Below, one piece after another: positions 25,080-34,028 of a DNA stretch of 64,000 bases. A program made the translations under genes and the position numbers. Source of the DNA: an uncultured Pelagibacteraceae bacterium (lineage in GTDB: Bacteria; Pseudomonadota; Alphaproteobacteria; Pelagibacterales; Pelagibacteraceae); NCBI GenBank assembly GCA_902597675.1, contig CACJYR010000005.1, positions 1 to 64,000 of the forward strand, given 5' to 3'. The notes under the pieces were generated by a model that was not told the DNA's origin, made no database searches, and worked only from the letters and a program-made list of their open reading frames with translations. The stretch's first letter is position 1. Each line of letters opens with the position of its first letter.

Positions 25080-25634
25080 ATGCCAATACAAACTCCAATA
25101 TGTGATTTCGGTCAAAAGGCTCACGACTTTAAGCTTAAATCAACTGATAGTAAAATTTTATCTTTAGAGGACGTTAAAGGTGAAAGTGGAACCTTAATAA
25201 TGTTTATTTGCAACCATTGTCCCTATGTTAAAGCAGTTACAAAGGATATTTCTGAGGATACCAAAAAATTGAAAGATTTAGGAATTAACTCTGTAGCAAT
25301 CTGTGCCAATGATGCTGAGAATTATCCAGAAGACTCGTTTGAAAATATGATTGAATTTGCAAAAAAAAATCAATTCGGTTTTCCATATTTGGTTGATGAA
25401 ACGCAAGAAATAGCCAGAACTTATGATGCTGTATGTACTCCAGATTTTTTTGGATACAACAAAAATTTGGAGCTTCAATATCGAGGCAGATTAAGAGAAT
25501 TAAAAAATTTAATTCCTGTAAGGGATGGTGATAGTGATTTATTTAATGCAATGAAACAAATTGCTGAAACTGGTAAAGGACCTGAAAATCAAACTCCGAG
25601 TGCTGGCTGTAGTATTAAGTGGAAAAATAGTTAA
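25080..25634 (+). CDS. Thioredoxin-fold AhpC/TSA-type redox protein
   Basis: A 184-residue protein with a thioredoxin fold. The redox site reads FICNHCPYVKAV, the CxxC version found in a family of peroxiredoxin/TlpA-like proteins, and the N terminus APxFxL region is represented by FGQKAHDFKLKSTDS. The C-terminal cis-Pro segment is AVCTPDFFGYN, then LQYRGRL. No signal peptide is seen, so it is likely cytoplasmic. It overlaps the following glycosyltransferase gene by one base (TAATG). The partner is not known. Confidence 0.8.
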   Translation: MPIQTPICDFGQKAHDFKLKSTDSKILSLEDVKGESGTLIMFICNHCPYVKAVTKDISEDTKKLKDLGINSVAICANDAENYPEDSFENMIEFAKKNQFGFPYLVDETQEIARTYDAVCTPDFFGYNKNLELQYRGRLRELKNLIPVRDGDSDLFNAMKQIAETGKGPENQTPSAGCSIKWKNS

Positions 25635-26716
25635 TGTATTTAATTGTTACGAGATCTTTTCCACCAGAGGTGGGTGGTATGCAAAGTTTAATGTGGGGTT
25701 TGGCAAAAGAAATGTCTAAAAACTTTATGGTCAAGGTTTTTGCTGATCACTACGAGAATCATAAAGAATTTGATAAAAAAGTAAATTTTTCAATTGAGAG
25801 AGTTGGTGGAATTAAATTCCTAAGAAAGATTAGAAAAGCACAGCTAATTAATGAATATTTAAAAGAAAGTAAAGTTCAAGGTGTTATAGCTGATCATTGG
25901 AAAAGTTTAGAATTAATAGTAACTGATAAAAAAAAATATTGTTTAATTCACGGAAAAGAAATCAATCACGCTAAAGGAAGCTCTTTAAATAAAAGAGCAA
26001 ACAAAGTTTTAAATAGTGTTGAAAAAGTAATAGCAAATTCTGAATATACAAAAAATTTAGCCATTCAAAATGGTATAGAACAAGAAAAAGTTGTTGTGAT
26101 AAATCCAGGAATTAGCCCTGCCCAAGAATTAAATAAGACATCGTTAACTAAAGTTGAAAGCTTACTTAAAACAAAATCACCACGTTTAATTACAGTTTCA
26201 AGATTTGATAAAAGAAAAAATCATGAAAAAGTGTTGATGGCTCTGAGAAACTTAAAACAAATTTATCCAAATATTGTTTACATTTGCATTGGGTATGGAG
26301 AAGAAGAACAAAATTTAAAAGATTTGGTAAATGAACTCGATTTAAGTGGGCAAGTTATGTTTTTTAAAGAGATAACTGATGACCTTAAAAATGCTTTGGT
26401 GGCAAAATCAAATATATTTGTGATGCCATCAGTAAAATATAAAAGCTCAGTTGAAGGTTTTGGTATAGCTTATATAGAGGCTGCACAATATGGAGTTCCC
26501 TCTTTAGGTGGAGCTGATGGAGGTGCAGCAGATGCAATTCAACATGATAAAACAGGACTAATATGTGATGGAAATAATCTAGATGAAATTTATTCATCAT
26601 TAAATTCTATGATTGAAAATAAAAAATATTTGCATTTTGGTAAAAATGCAAAAGAGTTGTCATCTAAATTCGATTGGTCCAATACTATTGATGAATATAA
26701 AAAAGTTTTAGTTTAA
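25634..26716 (+). CDS. Glycosyltransferase family 4 protein
   Basis: A 360-residue GT-B fold transferase. The N-terminal acceptor domain starts LIVTRSFPPEVGGMQSLMWGLA, which is typical of GT4 enzymes, and the donor domain has ITVSRFDKRKNHEKVLMAL, YICIGYGEEEQNL and the C-terminal EGFGIAYIEAAQYGVPSLGG, where the two Glu residues of the E-x7-E motif bind the nucleotide sugar. It is expected at the cytoplasmic face of the membrane in LPS or glycolipid synthesis. The gene follows the thioredoxin-like gene with a one-base overlap and overlaps the convergent tctA by four bases. Confidence 0.85.
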   Translation: MYLIVTRSFPPEVGGMQSLMWGLAKEMSKNFMVKVFADHYENHKEFDKKVNFSIERVGGIKFLRKIRKAQLINEYLKESKVQGVIADHWKSLELIVTDKKKYCLIHGKEINHAKGSSLNKRANKVLNSVEKVIANSEYTKNLAIQNGIEQEKVVVINPGISPAQELNKTSLTKVESLLKTKSPRLITVSRFDKRKNHEKVLMALRNLKQIYPNIVYICIGYGEEEQNLKDLVNELDLSGQVMFFKEITDDLKNALVAKSNIFVMPSVKYKSSVEGFGIAYIEAAQYGVPSLGGADGGAADAIQHDKTGLICDGNNLDEIYSSLNSMIENKKYLHFGKNAKELSSKFDWSNTIDEYKKVLV

Positions 26717-28215
26717 GATTTTTTTTTCGAAAAAGTTTTATAGATATGCCACAGAACAATAAGAATTGTTGTAACCAATATACAAACTGTCAGAGTTCTG
26801 TCCCATAGAAACTCCCAAGATCCATTACTTAAAAGTAATGATCTTCTTAGATTTTCCTCCATCAACCCGCCAAGAACAAACGCTAGTATCAATGGTGGCA
26901 TGGGAAAATCGTAAAGTCGTAAAAATGTTGCAACAACTGCTATGCCAATCATTAAATAAATGTCGAAATTATTAAATGACATTACATAAATTCCTGTAAT
27001 AGAAAAAAATAAGATTAATGGAATCAAATAATTTTTTGGTACCGCAAGAATTCTAGCGATGTAGGGAATTAATGGTAAATTTAATATTAATAATATTACC
27101 ATTCCAATATACATCGACATTATCACTGACCAAAAAATTTCAGGATTAGTCATATAAAGTCTTGGACCTGGCTGTATACCAAAGCCCAAAAGTGCACCAA
27201 GCATGACCGCTGTAGTTCCACTACCCGGTATACCTAAAGTTAACATTGGTACAAAAGAGCCTGAGCATGCTGCATTATTTGCTGTTTCAGGTGCAGACAA
27301 TCCATTCACACTTCCTTTTCCAAATTTTTCTTTTTCTTCATCCTTTACTAAATTTCTTTCCATTCCATAAGCTAAGAATGATGCAATAGTGGCACCCGCA
27401 CCAGGTAATACTCCAATCAAGAAACCAATAACTGAGGATCTTGGAATAGTTCGATACATTTTACCTCGTTCTTCTTTATTAATTCTTATTGATCCAAGTT
27501 CTGTTAATGAAACTTGTTTTGCTGCTGCTGTTGGATCATTTCGCTTTAATATGATTGTTAAAGCCTCACTCATAGCAAAAGTTGACATAACTACTAAAAC
27601 AAAGCTTATTCCATCTGTTAAATTCATATTATCAAAAGTAAATCTTGTAATATCAGATAGAGAGTCTTGACCGACAGATGCTAGCATCAAACCAAGTACA
27701 ACCATCATCATTGCTTTTAAAAACTGCCCTTTAGATGAAAAAGCCGCTATTGCAGTTAATCCTAAGATCATTAATGCGAAATAATCTGGCGATCTAAAAG
27801 ATAAACTTACTTTTGATAAACTTGGAGCCATAAACAATAAATAGATTGCTGATAGTGTTCCACCTGCAAATGAACTCCAGGCGGCGATAGCTAACGCTTT
27901 ACCAGCTTTACCTTGTTGTGCCATTGGATATCCATCGAAAGAAGTTGCTACTGTTCCTGGAACTCCTGGTGCATTTAGCAAAATTGAGGAGGTAGAACCA
28001 CCAAATACTGCACCATAATAAACTCCAGCCATTAAAATTAAACCCGTTGCAGGATCAAAACCATAAGTAATTGGTATCATTAAAGCAATTGCTGTCATGG
28101 GACCTAAACCAGGTAACATTCCAATAATTGTTCCAAAGAAACAACCAATCATCACCATAAAAATATTTTGAAATGATAATGCTGTAGTTAAACCAATTAA
28201 TATTCCTTCTGTCAT
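26713..28215 (-). CDS. tctA: Tripartite tricarboxylate transporter large permease
   Basis: Large membrane subunit of a TTT (TctCBA) uptake system, 500 residues and about 12 helices. Family hallmarks are GTIIGMLPGLGPMTAIALMIP near the N terminus, GVYYGAVFGGSTSSILLN-type repeats, GVLPGAGATIASFLAYG, and TLGIPGSGTTAVMLGALLGFGIQPGP. It moves the substrate delivered by the binding protein, driven by an ion gradient. The start overlaps the tctB stop by four bases (ATGA). The family transports citrate, tartrate, terephthalate and other carboxylates; the specific ligand here is not known. Confidence 0.93.
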   Translation of the reverse strand: MTEGILIGLTTALSFQNIFMVMIGCFFGTIIGMLPGLGPMTAIALMIPITYGFDPATGLILMAGVYYGAVFGGSTSSILLNAPGVPGTVATSFDGYPMAQQGKAGKALAIAAWSSFAGGTLSAIYLLFMAPSLSKVSLSFRSPDYFALMILGLTAIAAFSSKGQFLKAMMMVVLGLMLASVGQDSLSDITRFTFDNMNLTDGISFVLVVMSTFAMSEALTIILKRNDPTAAAKQVSLTELGSIRINKEERGKMYRTIPRSSVIGFLIGVLPGAGATIASFLAYGMERNLVKDEEKEKFGKGSVNGLSAPETANNAACSGSFVPMLTLGIPGSGTTAVMLGALLGFGIQPGPRLYMTNPEIFWSVIMSMYIGMVILLILNLPLIPYIARILAVPKNYLIPLILFFSITGIYVMSFNNFDIYLMIGIAVVATFLRLYDFPMPPLILAFVLGGLMEENLRRSLLLSNGSWEFLWDRTLTVCILVTTILIVLWHIYKTFSKKKS

Positions 28216-28682
28216 CCCATCACTCCAATAGATTTTAAGAAGGGATCCCTTAAGTAAATTTCAAGAACTCCATGAAGTAAATACATAAAAGCAGCAACAA
28301 ATGGGAATGAAAGTAAAAACATTAAAACCCATCTTCTCTCACCTAAAAAGTAATAAGAGGCAAATAAAAATAAAGATGTAGTTAAAAAGTAACCCACTTT
28401 TAAAATTGTTGCCCCGTAGATAATTGCAATTACAATTAGTAATGCCGTTTTTTTGTATTCTAAAGTTCTATGTTCAACTTTAATAGTATCTGGATCTGGT
28501 AAGATTAATTTTAAACCAGAAAAAAATAAACCAGCATATCCTAAATAAATTGGAAATGTTCTTGCATTAAATGGTGCATTTTCATCGAACGCAAAAACTT
28601 GTATTTGATAAGCTGTATATAAATAAAATGCTGAGAAAATAAAAAAGAGCAGTGATATAATTTTTGTCGTATTTATATTCAC
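28212..28682 (-). CDS. tctB: Tripartite tricarboxylate transporter small permease
   Basis: Small membrane subunit, 156 residues with four predicted helices at roughly 8-28, 45-60, 78-120 and 125-148. Its sequence is poorly conserved in general, but NARTFPIYLGYAGLFFSGLKLI and FLLSFPFVAAFMYLLHGVLEIYL fit TctB, and its place between tctC and tctA decides the call. It begins 28 bp after the tctC stop, past a small stem-loop. Confidence 0.85.
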   Translation of the reverse strand: MNINTTKIISLLFFIFSAFYLYTAYQIQVFAFDENAPFNARTFPIYLGYAGLFFSGLKLILPDPDTIKVEHRTLEYKKTALLIVIAIIYGATILKVGYFLTTSLFLFASYYFLGERRWVLMFLLSFPFVAAFMYLLHGVLEIYLRDPFLKSIGVMG

Positions 28683-28697
28683 TGCTCTTTAAATTAA

Positions 28698-28714
28698 TTA
28701 ATCCAGAGGATTAA
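28698..28714 (-). repeat. Small stem-loop after tctC
   Basis: An inverted repeat of 7 bp (TTAATCC, 28698-28704, and GGATTAA, 28708-28714) with a 3-nt loop overlaps the tctC stop codon and precedes tctB. It is A/T-rich and followed on the minus strand by TTAATTTAAAG, so it is a poor terminator. It sits where the other binding-protein genes of the window carry strong hairpins. Confidence 0.4.
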
Positions 28715-29691
28715 ATAACTCCTAGTTTCTTCATAAGAGCTGTCATTTCTTTTGTTTGAGTTTTTAAAAACTTAACAAACTTTTTGTCTGGGTTATAAAT
28801 ATTTACCCAAGCATTTCTTGCTCTTACTGCTTCCCATTCAGGAGTTTTTTGTACATCGCCTAACATTTTAGCAATAGCTTTTTTATCTTTGCTACTCATG
28901 CCTGGAGGACCAAAAAATCCTCTCCAGTTTACGAATTGTACATCATATCCTTGCTCTTTAAGTGTAGGTGCATCAGGTGCATCACCAACTCTATCAGGCG
29001 CAGTTATACCAATGATTCTTACTTGGTCTCTTGCTCCCATTAATTCACCTAAACCTGTAGATATAATTTGAGTTTCGCCAGATAAAAGTCCAGCTAATGC
29101 TTTTCCACCTGCATCATAAGGAATATAAGCTACAGCATTCGGATCTGCACCAGCAGCTTGAAATGCTAAAGCACCAATTAAATGGTCCATACTTCCTCTA
29201 ACAGAACCACCAGCCATTTTTATTGAACTAGGGTTTGCTTTATATGCATCAACAACATCTTTAAAGTTTTTGAAAGGTGAGTCTTTTGCAACTGCAATTG
29301 CACCATAATCACCAATTACTCCAGCAATTGGCACAACATCTTTATAAGATAAAGTTCCACTTCCGCTGACATAACCTTTATGTCTTGTAATTGATCTCAA
29401 AACTAGTGGTGTTGATTGAACTAAGATTGTATTTTCCGGCTTAGTATTAATCATGTAAGCAAGAGCTTTTCCACCACCACCACCTGACATATTTTCAAAT
29501 GATGCGCTTTTTAAAAATCCAGCTTTTGTCAAAGCTTCTCCAGTACCTCTAGCAGTTCCATCCCAACCACCACCAGCACCACCACCAATTACAAAGTGTA
29601 GTTTATCAATTGCAATTGAGTTGACTGTAGTTGTTGATAATAAAAGAGCGGCAGAGAATAAAACTGAAAAAAAAGATTTAATTAGTTTCAT
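28711..29691 (-). CDS. tctC: Tripartite tricarboxylate transporter substrate-binding protein
   Basis: Periplasmic binding protein of the TTT family (Bug/TctC fold), 326 residues. The signal peptide runs to about residue 27 (AALLLSTTTVNSIA). The mature protein starts IDKLHFVIGGGAGGGWDGTARGTGEAL, where the family's ligand-loop 1 usually sits, and has AGGSVRGSMDHLIGALAF and YIPYDAGGKALAGLLSGET, which contain the ligand-contact loop 2. Strong ribosome site GAGAGGAA precedes the ATG. The gene is first in the tctCBA operon and lies divergent from the AbrB-family gene. Confidence 0.92.
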   Translation of the reverse strand: MKLIKSFFSVLFSAALLLSTTTVNSIAIDKLHFVIGGGAGGGWDGTARGTGEALTKAGFLKSASFENMSGGGGGKALAYMINTKPENTILVQSTPLVLRSITRHKGYVSGSGTLSYKDVVPIAGVIGDYGAIAVAKDSPFKNFKDVVDAYKANPSSIKMAGGSVRGSMDHLIGALAFQAAGADPNAVAYIPYDAGGKALAGLLSGETQIISTGLGELMGARDQVRIIGITAPDRVGDAPDAPTLKEQGYDVQFVNWRGFFGPPGMSSKDKKAIAKMLGDVQKTPEWEAVRARNAWVNIYNPDKKFVKFLKTQTKEMTALMKKLGVI

Positions 29692-29771
29692 TATTTCCTC
29701 TCGTTGTTATAGTTAATTACATAGATTAAACATACTTTTAGTAATCTAGTCAACAACCAAAGATAGAGCAC

Positions 29772-30851
29772 ATGCAGAACGTGATTCCCTTTAACCGAGA
29801 AAGTTTTGGGCAATTATTATCAAAAAAATTTTTATTAGTTATTGTGATCTCTATTCCTAGTGCGATTGTCGCTGACTTTTTTAAGGTCCCACTTGCGTGG
29901 ATGATTGGTCCGATGATAGCAACCTCTTTGATTGCCTTAAAAGGTTTTCAAGTAATAATGCCAAGGTTAGCCCTTAGCTCAATCTTAATTATCTTAGGAT
30001 TACATATTGGAAACTATATTGATCAAAATTTACTTAATCAGATGGTTAATTGGATTTGGACCACAATTATAATGTTTTTTTATATTGTTATTAGCATTCT
30101 AATTGTTTCTAAATATTTACAAAAATTTTCTGATTACAAAGAAAAAACATCAATATTTTCTGCAGCCCCAGGTGCTTTAGGACCATTAATGATTTTAGCA
30201 GAGTATGAAAAATCAGATTTATCTCAAGTAGCTACAGCTCATTTAATTCGATTAATAATTATAATAACTTTATTCCCTTTTATAATAGTTAGTCTTTACC
30301 CAGCTGAAGCTTTAGAATTAGAAAAATTTGATTACATGTCTCAAAACCATTGGGAATTAATTATATTAATTATTGTTTCATTAGTGTTCATATTTTTTTT
30401 TGATAAATTTAAAGTTCCAGCTGCACTATTATCTGGAACACTAGTTGCAAGTGGAGTTTTACAAATATCTGACATCGCGTCATACAAATTACCTAATGCA
30501 TCAATAAATTTTTGTTTATTAATTTTGGGAGCTTCTGTTGGATGTAGGTTTGCAAATAAAACATTTAAAGAAGTGGCAAATAACTCTTTTCATGGATTAG
30601 TCGCAACCATCCTTTTAGTTTTATTAGGTCTGATAGCAGCATACGTTGCTACATTTTTTGTAGATAATAACATTTTATCGCTGATCTTATCCTTTTGCCC
30701 CGGAGGTATTTATGAGGTAGCAGTAATAGCGATTGCTTTTGACCTTGAGCCAGATTTTGTTGCTTTTCATCATATTATAAGATTGTTATTTATACTCTTT
30801 GTCGTGCCAGTGATTTTAAGAATAATTGAAAAAACTAGGTTAAAGAATTAG
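29772..30851 (+). CDS. AbrB-family integral membrane protein
   Basis: A 359-residue membrane protein with two similar halves of about 170 residues and roughly ten helices. The repeats include KVPLAWMIGPMIATS in the first half and KVPAALLSGTLVASG in the second, and FSAAPGALGPLMILAEYEKSDLSQVA and LSFCPGGIYEVAVIAIAFDLEPDFVAFHH in matching positions, which is the pattern of the AbrB (ammonia monooxygenase-associated) transporter family. Relatives often sit next to TTT systems, as here, divergent from tctC. A transport or regulatory role is suspected, substrate unknown. It overlaps the convergent glycosyltransferase by 17 bp. Confidence 0.75.
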   Translation: MQNVIPFNRESFGQLLSKKFLLVIVISIPSAIVADFFKVPLAWMIGPMIATSLIALKGFQVIMPRLALSSILIILGLHIGNYIDQNLLNQMVNWIWTTIIMFFYIVISILIVSKYLQKFSDYKEKTSIFSAAPGALGPLMILAEYEKSDLSQVATAHLIRLIIIITLFPFIIVSLYPAEALELEKFDYMSQNHWELIILIIVSLVFIFFFDKFKVPAALLSGTLVASGVLQISDIASYKLPNASINFCLLILGASVGCRFANKTFKEVANNSFHGLVATILLVLLGLIAAYVATFFVDNNILSLILSFCPGGIYEVAVIAIAFDLEPDFVAFHHIIRLLFILFVVPVILRIIEKTRLKN

Positions 30852-31776
30852 ATAATCTTTCAAAAACTCTTTCAGCACTTAAGTTTTTTAGATCCGTAAC
30901 TTCAATTGGTTTAAAATTTTCTCTTTCAATACTCACTTTGTAAGCTGTTGTGTGTTTGCCAAATAATGTAAGACCTTTAGCTCCCACATGAGCTGCTATA
31001 TGCGCAGGACCAGTATCATTTGCAACAACAAATGAACTATCTTTTATCAAGGCAGTAAGTTGAGAAATATCTAGCGCTCTTCCATTATCCAGTAAAGCTA
31101 ATGCATTAATATTTTTTGCTTCACTTATTTCAGTTGGTCCAGGAGCTGTAATAACTTTATATTCTTCTCCATACTTGTTCGATATTAAATCAATAAGCTT
31201 GTTGTAATAAGGCCATTTTTTAATCGTTAAATGAGGTGAACAGAAAGGAAATAATAAAATATATTTTGTTATTTTATAAAAGTTTTTAATTTCACTTATG
31301 TCTTTAGCAGCCCAATTAAAATCTGGCCTTAATGTATTCAATGTACTTAATCCTGAGTCTTTCAATTGATGTTCAAATCTTTCGAGAACAGAATTTTTGT
31401 CAAATTCACTTTTATTTTTTTCTGCCGGTAAAGTCGTTGCTGAGCTCGACCATATTTCCTTACCTGCTTTTGGAAAAAGAATATTCTTATAAAAATTAGT
31501 TCTAGATGAATTTTGCAAGTCAAAAACTTTAGAAAATTTATGTTTTTTTATTTCACGCATTAAAAAATATAAATATATTAAATTAAACCTAGGTAGTCTT
31601 TTGTCTAAAATAACATTATGAATAAATGGATTTTTTTTGAATAAATCAATAAATGGTTTTGTAGTAAGAAGATGAATTTGATCATTTTTATGATTTTCAG
31701 ATATGTCTTGAATAGCACCACTAGCTTGAGATATATCTCCTAAAGATCCGTGTTTGATAATTAGTATATTAGACAT
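30835..31776 (-). CDS. Glycosyltransferase family 9 (heptosyltransferase-like)
   Basis: A 313-residue GT-B transferase of family 9. The start NILIIKHGSLGDISQASGAI is characteristic of LPS heptosyltransferases, and the donor-binding end reads SFVVANDTGPAHIAAHVGAKGLTLFGKHT. The middle contains ILLFPFCSPHLTIKKWP, a variant of the usual GAsw..KrWP loop. It probably adds a heptose or similar sugar to lipid A core at the inner face of the cytoplasmic membrane. It is divergent from the DUF6165-like gene, with 32 bp between them. Confidence 0.85.
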   Translation of the reverse strand: MSNILIIKHGSLGDISQASGAIQDISENHKNDQIHLLTTKPFIDLFKKNPFIHNVILDKRLPRFNLIYLYFLMREIKKHKFSKVFDLQNSSRTNFYKNILFPKAGKEIWSSSATTLPAEKNKSEFDKNSVLERFEHQLKDSGLSTLNTLRPDFNWAAKDISEIKNFYKITKYILLFPFCSPHLTIKKWPYYNKLIDLISNKYGEEYKVITAPGPTEISEAKNINALALLDNGRALDISQLTALIKDSSFVVANDTGPAHIAAHVGAKGLTLFGKHTTAYKVSIERENFKPIEVTDLKNLSAERVFERLSNSLT

Positions 31777-31808
31777 ATTTATAACAAGATAACATAGTAT
31801 TAAATTTT

Positions 31809-32198
31809 ATGAATAAAATTATAGTGGAAGTTTCAGTTGGAGAACTTTTAGATAAAATTTCAATTTTAGAGATTAAAAAAGAAAAGATAAAAGATGCTGA
31901 AAAATTAAAATTCATTAATAACGAACACTCTATTCTTAAAAATCAGTTAGATGAAAATATCAAATCTGATGAAAAGCTGAATAACCTTTACCAATCTCTT
32001 AAAGTAATTAACTCAAAACTTTGGGTTATCGAGGATGATAAAAGACAATGTGAGAAAGAAAAGGATTTCGGTGAAAAATTTATTAAGCTTTCAAGAGATG
32101 TTCATTTTCTAAATGATGATCGGGCAAAAATTAAATTAGAGATTAACAATCACACTGGATCAACTATCAAAGAAATAAAAGAATACACCAGTTATTAA
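31809..32198 (+). CDS. Small helical protein, DUF6165-like
   Basis: A 129-residue soluble helical protein. The N terminus KIIVEVSVGELLDKISILEIK fits the conserved start of the DUF6165 family (a name recalled from memory, to be checked). The remainder is charged alpha helix with coiled-coil tendency, including KLWVIEDDKRQCEKEKDF and VHFLNDDRAKIKLEINNHTGS. Proteins of this group are often found near glycosyltransferases and sugar-phosphate genes, as here. Function unknown. It is 7 bp upstream of the M24 protein gene and is probably co-transcribed with it. Confidence 0.7.
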   Translation: MNKIIVEVSVGELLDKISILEIKKEKIKDAEKLKFINNEHSILKNQLDENIKSDEKLNNLYQSLKVINSKLWVIEDDKRQCEKEKDFGEKFIKLSRDVHFLNDDRAKIKLEINNHTGSTIKEIKEYTSY

Positions 32199-32205
32199 AT
32201 CATTA

Positions 32206-33357
32206 ATGGGACTTCATTTTTCAAAAGAGGAATTTAGAGTTAGAAAATCCAAAGTTTTAGACTCCATGAAAGATCAAAACATTGATGCTTTATTAATGTT
32301 TAGACAAGAGTCTATGTATTGGTTAACTGGTTATGACACATTTGGATATGTTTTTTTTCAAACATTAATTTTAGATAAAAAAGGAAACACAATATTACTG
32401 ACTAGAGCTCCAGATTTAAGACAGGCACAAAATACATCCAATATTAAAGATATAAGAATTTGGGTTGATAAAGATGGATCGAACCCAACCGATGATCTTA
32501 AAGTTATTTTGGATGAGCTAAATCTTAAAGGAAAAAAATTAGGAATTGAATATGACGCTTATGGATTGACTGGAAAAAATACATTGAAGCTCAATAAGTC
32601 TTTAGAGAATTATTGTTCTGTTGAAGATAAATCAGACTTAATAACAAAGTTAAGAGTAGTGAAATCTAAAGAGGAAATTATTTATGTAAAAAAAGCTGCA
32701 GAACTGGCTGATCAAGCTTTAGATGAAGTTTGGAAATATGCTAAAGCCGGTGTGAATGAGTCTAAAATTTTAGCTGAAATGAATAAAGTTATATTTGAAG
32801 GAGGCGGAGATTATCCTGCAAATGAATTTATTATTGGTTCAGGAAAAAATGCTCTTCTTTGCCGTTATCAATCAGAGAAACAAACTTTAAATGATCAAGA
32901 TCAATTAACTATAGAATGGGCTGGTACTTATAGACATTACCATTCAGCAATGTTTAGAACAATCCCTATTGGTAAAGCAGATCCCAAACATCATAAAATG
33001 CATGAGGCGTGTGTTGAAGCGTTAAAGAATTGCGAAAATAAATTAAAACCTGGAAATAAAATTGGAGAGGTTTTTGATATTCACGCAAAAACTTTTGATG
33101 ATCTTGGTTTTAATAAAGCAAGAATGAATGCATGTGGATATTCTTTAGGTGCTACTTTCGCTCCAAATTGGATGGATTGGCCAATGTTATATACTGGAAA
33201 TCCATATGTGATTGAGCCTGGAAATGTTTTTTTTATGCATATGATATTAATGGACTCAGAAAATCAATTAGCAATGAACTTAGGTGAAACTTATTTGGTC
33301 ACTGAACAAGGTAACGTAAGACTTGGTAAACAAAAAATTGATTTAGTTGTGCTTTAA
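32206..33357 (+). CDS. M24-family creatinase/ectoine hydrolase-like protein
   Basis: A 383-residue pita-bread-fold protein with an N-terminal creatinase-N domain (RVRKSKVLDSM, YWLTGYDTFGYVFFQ) and a C-terminal M24 domain. In metal-dependent M24 peptidases two Asp ligands lie in D-x-G-x-x-x-x-Y-x-x-D. Here the segment is EWAGTYRHYHSAMFRT, with Glu and His/Ser in those places, so the enzyme is probably metal-independent, as in creatinase or the ectoine hydrolase DoeA/EutD. GYSLGATFAPNWMDWPMLYTGNP near the end fits DoeA-type proteins as I recall them. Reaction is uncertain: C-N cleavage of a small cyclic or guanidino compound is more likely than peptide hydrolysis. Convergent with an ABC permease gene, overlapping by four bases. 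Confidence 0.7.
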   Translation: MGLHFSKEEFRVRKSKVLDSMKDQNIDALLMFRQESMYWLTGYDTFGYVFFQTLILDKKGNTILLTRAPDLRQAQNTSNIKDIRIWVDKDGSNPTDDLKVILDELNLKGKKLGIEYDAYGLTGKNTLKLNKSLENYCSVEDKSDLITKLRVVKSKEEIIYVKKAAELADQALDEVWKYAKAGVNESKILAEMNKVIFEGGGDYPANEFIIGSGKNALLCRYQSEKQTLNDQDQLTIEWAGTYRHYHSAMFRTIPIGKADPKHHKMHEACVEALKNCENKLKPGNKIGEVFDIHAKTFDDLGFNKARMNACGYSLGATFAPNWMDWPMLYTGNPYVIEPGNVFFMHMILMDSENQLAMNLGETYLVTEQGNVRLGKQKIDLVVL

Positions 33358-34028
33358 TTAAAGCTGTATTTTTTTTCTAAAAACTTAATCACATTATGGA
33401 TTATAAAGGTCATAAATAGATAAATACCACCAGCAACAATAAATACCTCAATTGGTTTAAAAGTTGTTGAAATTATATATTTTGCAACACCTGTAAGATC
33501 CATTATAGTGACAGTACTTGCTAAAGAAGTTCCTTTCATCATTAGGATAATTTCATTTCCATAAGCTGGTAAAGATTGTCTAATAGCGATAGGAATTTGA
33601 ATTTTATAAAAAATTACTTTATTTGAGATACCTAAACTTTTACCTGCCTCTATTATTCCAGGTTTAATGGTTTGAAATGCTGATCTCAATATTTCTGAAG
33701 TGTAAGCACCCGTGTTTAGAGCAAAAGCAATTATTGCACACCAATATGGTTCTTTTAAAATTACCCATAAAACTGTCGATCTTAAGTATTCAATCTGACC
33801 TAATCCAAAATAAATAATAAATATCTGTACTAAAAGTGGTGTACCTCTAAAAACATAAGAATATCCATAAGCAAATCTATTGATGAATATATTTTTATTT
33901 AATCTTAGAATTGCAAAAAATAAGCCAATGAATAATCCAATTATTAAAGAAACTGAAAGAAGTTTTAAAGTTATTACAGCAGCATTTAGTAACTTTGGAA
34001 AACTATTAATCATTAATTCAAGATCCAT
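33354..34028 (-). CDS. Amino-acid-type ABC transporter permease (HisM/ArtM family)
   Basis: A 224-residue inner-membrane permease of the polar amino acid type. About five helices and the ABC coupling segment (ETLxxAxxxLG-like) are visible as IKPGIIEAGKSLGISNKVIFYKIQIPIAIRQSLPAYGNEIILMMKGTS split across the centre. The N terminus reads VITLKLLSVSLIIGLFIGLFFA. It overlaps its partner permease by one base. Together they would form the heterodimeric channel for the substrate held by the binding protein upstream. No ATPase gene follows: the next gene is on the other strand. Confidence 0.88.
   Translation of the reverse strand: MDLELMINSFPKLLNAAVITLKLLSVSLIIGLFIGLFFAILRLNKNIFINRFAYGYSYVFRGTPLLVQIFIIYFGLGQIEYLRSTVLWVILKEPYWCAIIAFALNTGAYTSEILRSAFQTIKPGIIEAGKSLGISNKVIFYKIQIPIAIRQSLPAYGNEIILMMKGTSLASTVTIMDLTGVAKYIISTTFKPIEVFIVAGGIYLFMTFIIHNVIKFLEKKYSFN

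Noticed and set aside
33354-33357. Missing ATPase hidden in the overlap between the permease and M24 genes
   Set aside because: Only four bases overlap and no Walker motifs occur in any frame of the neighbouring region.
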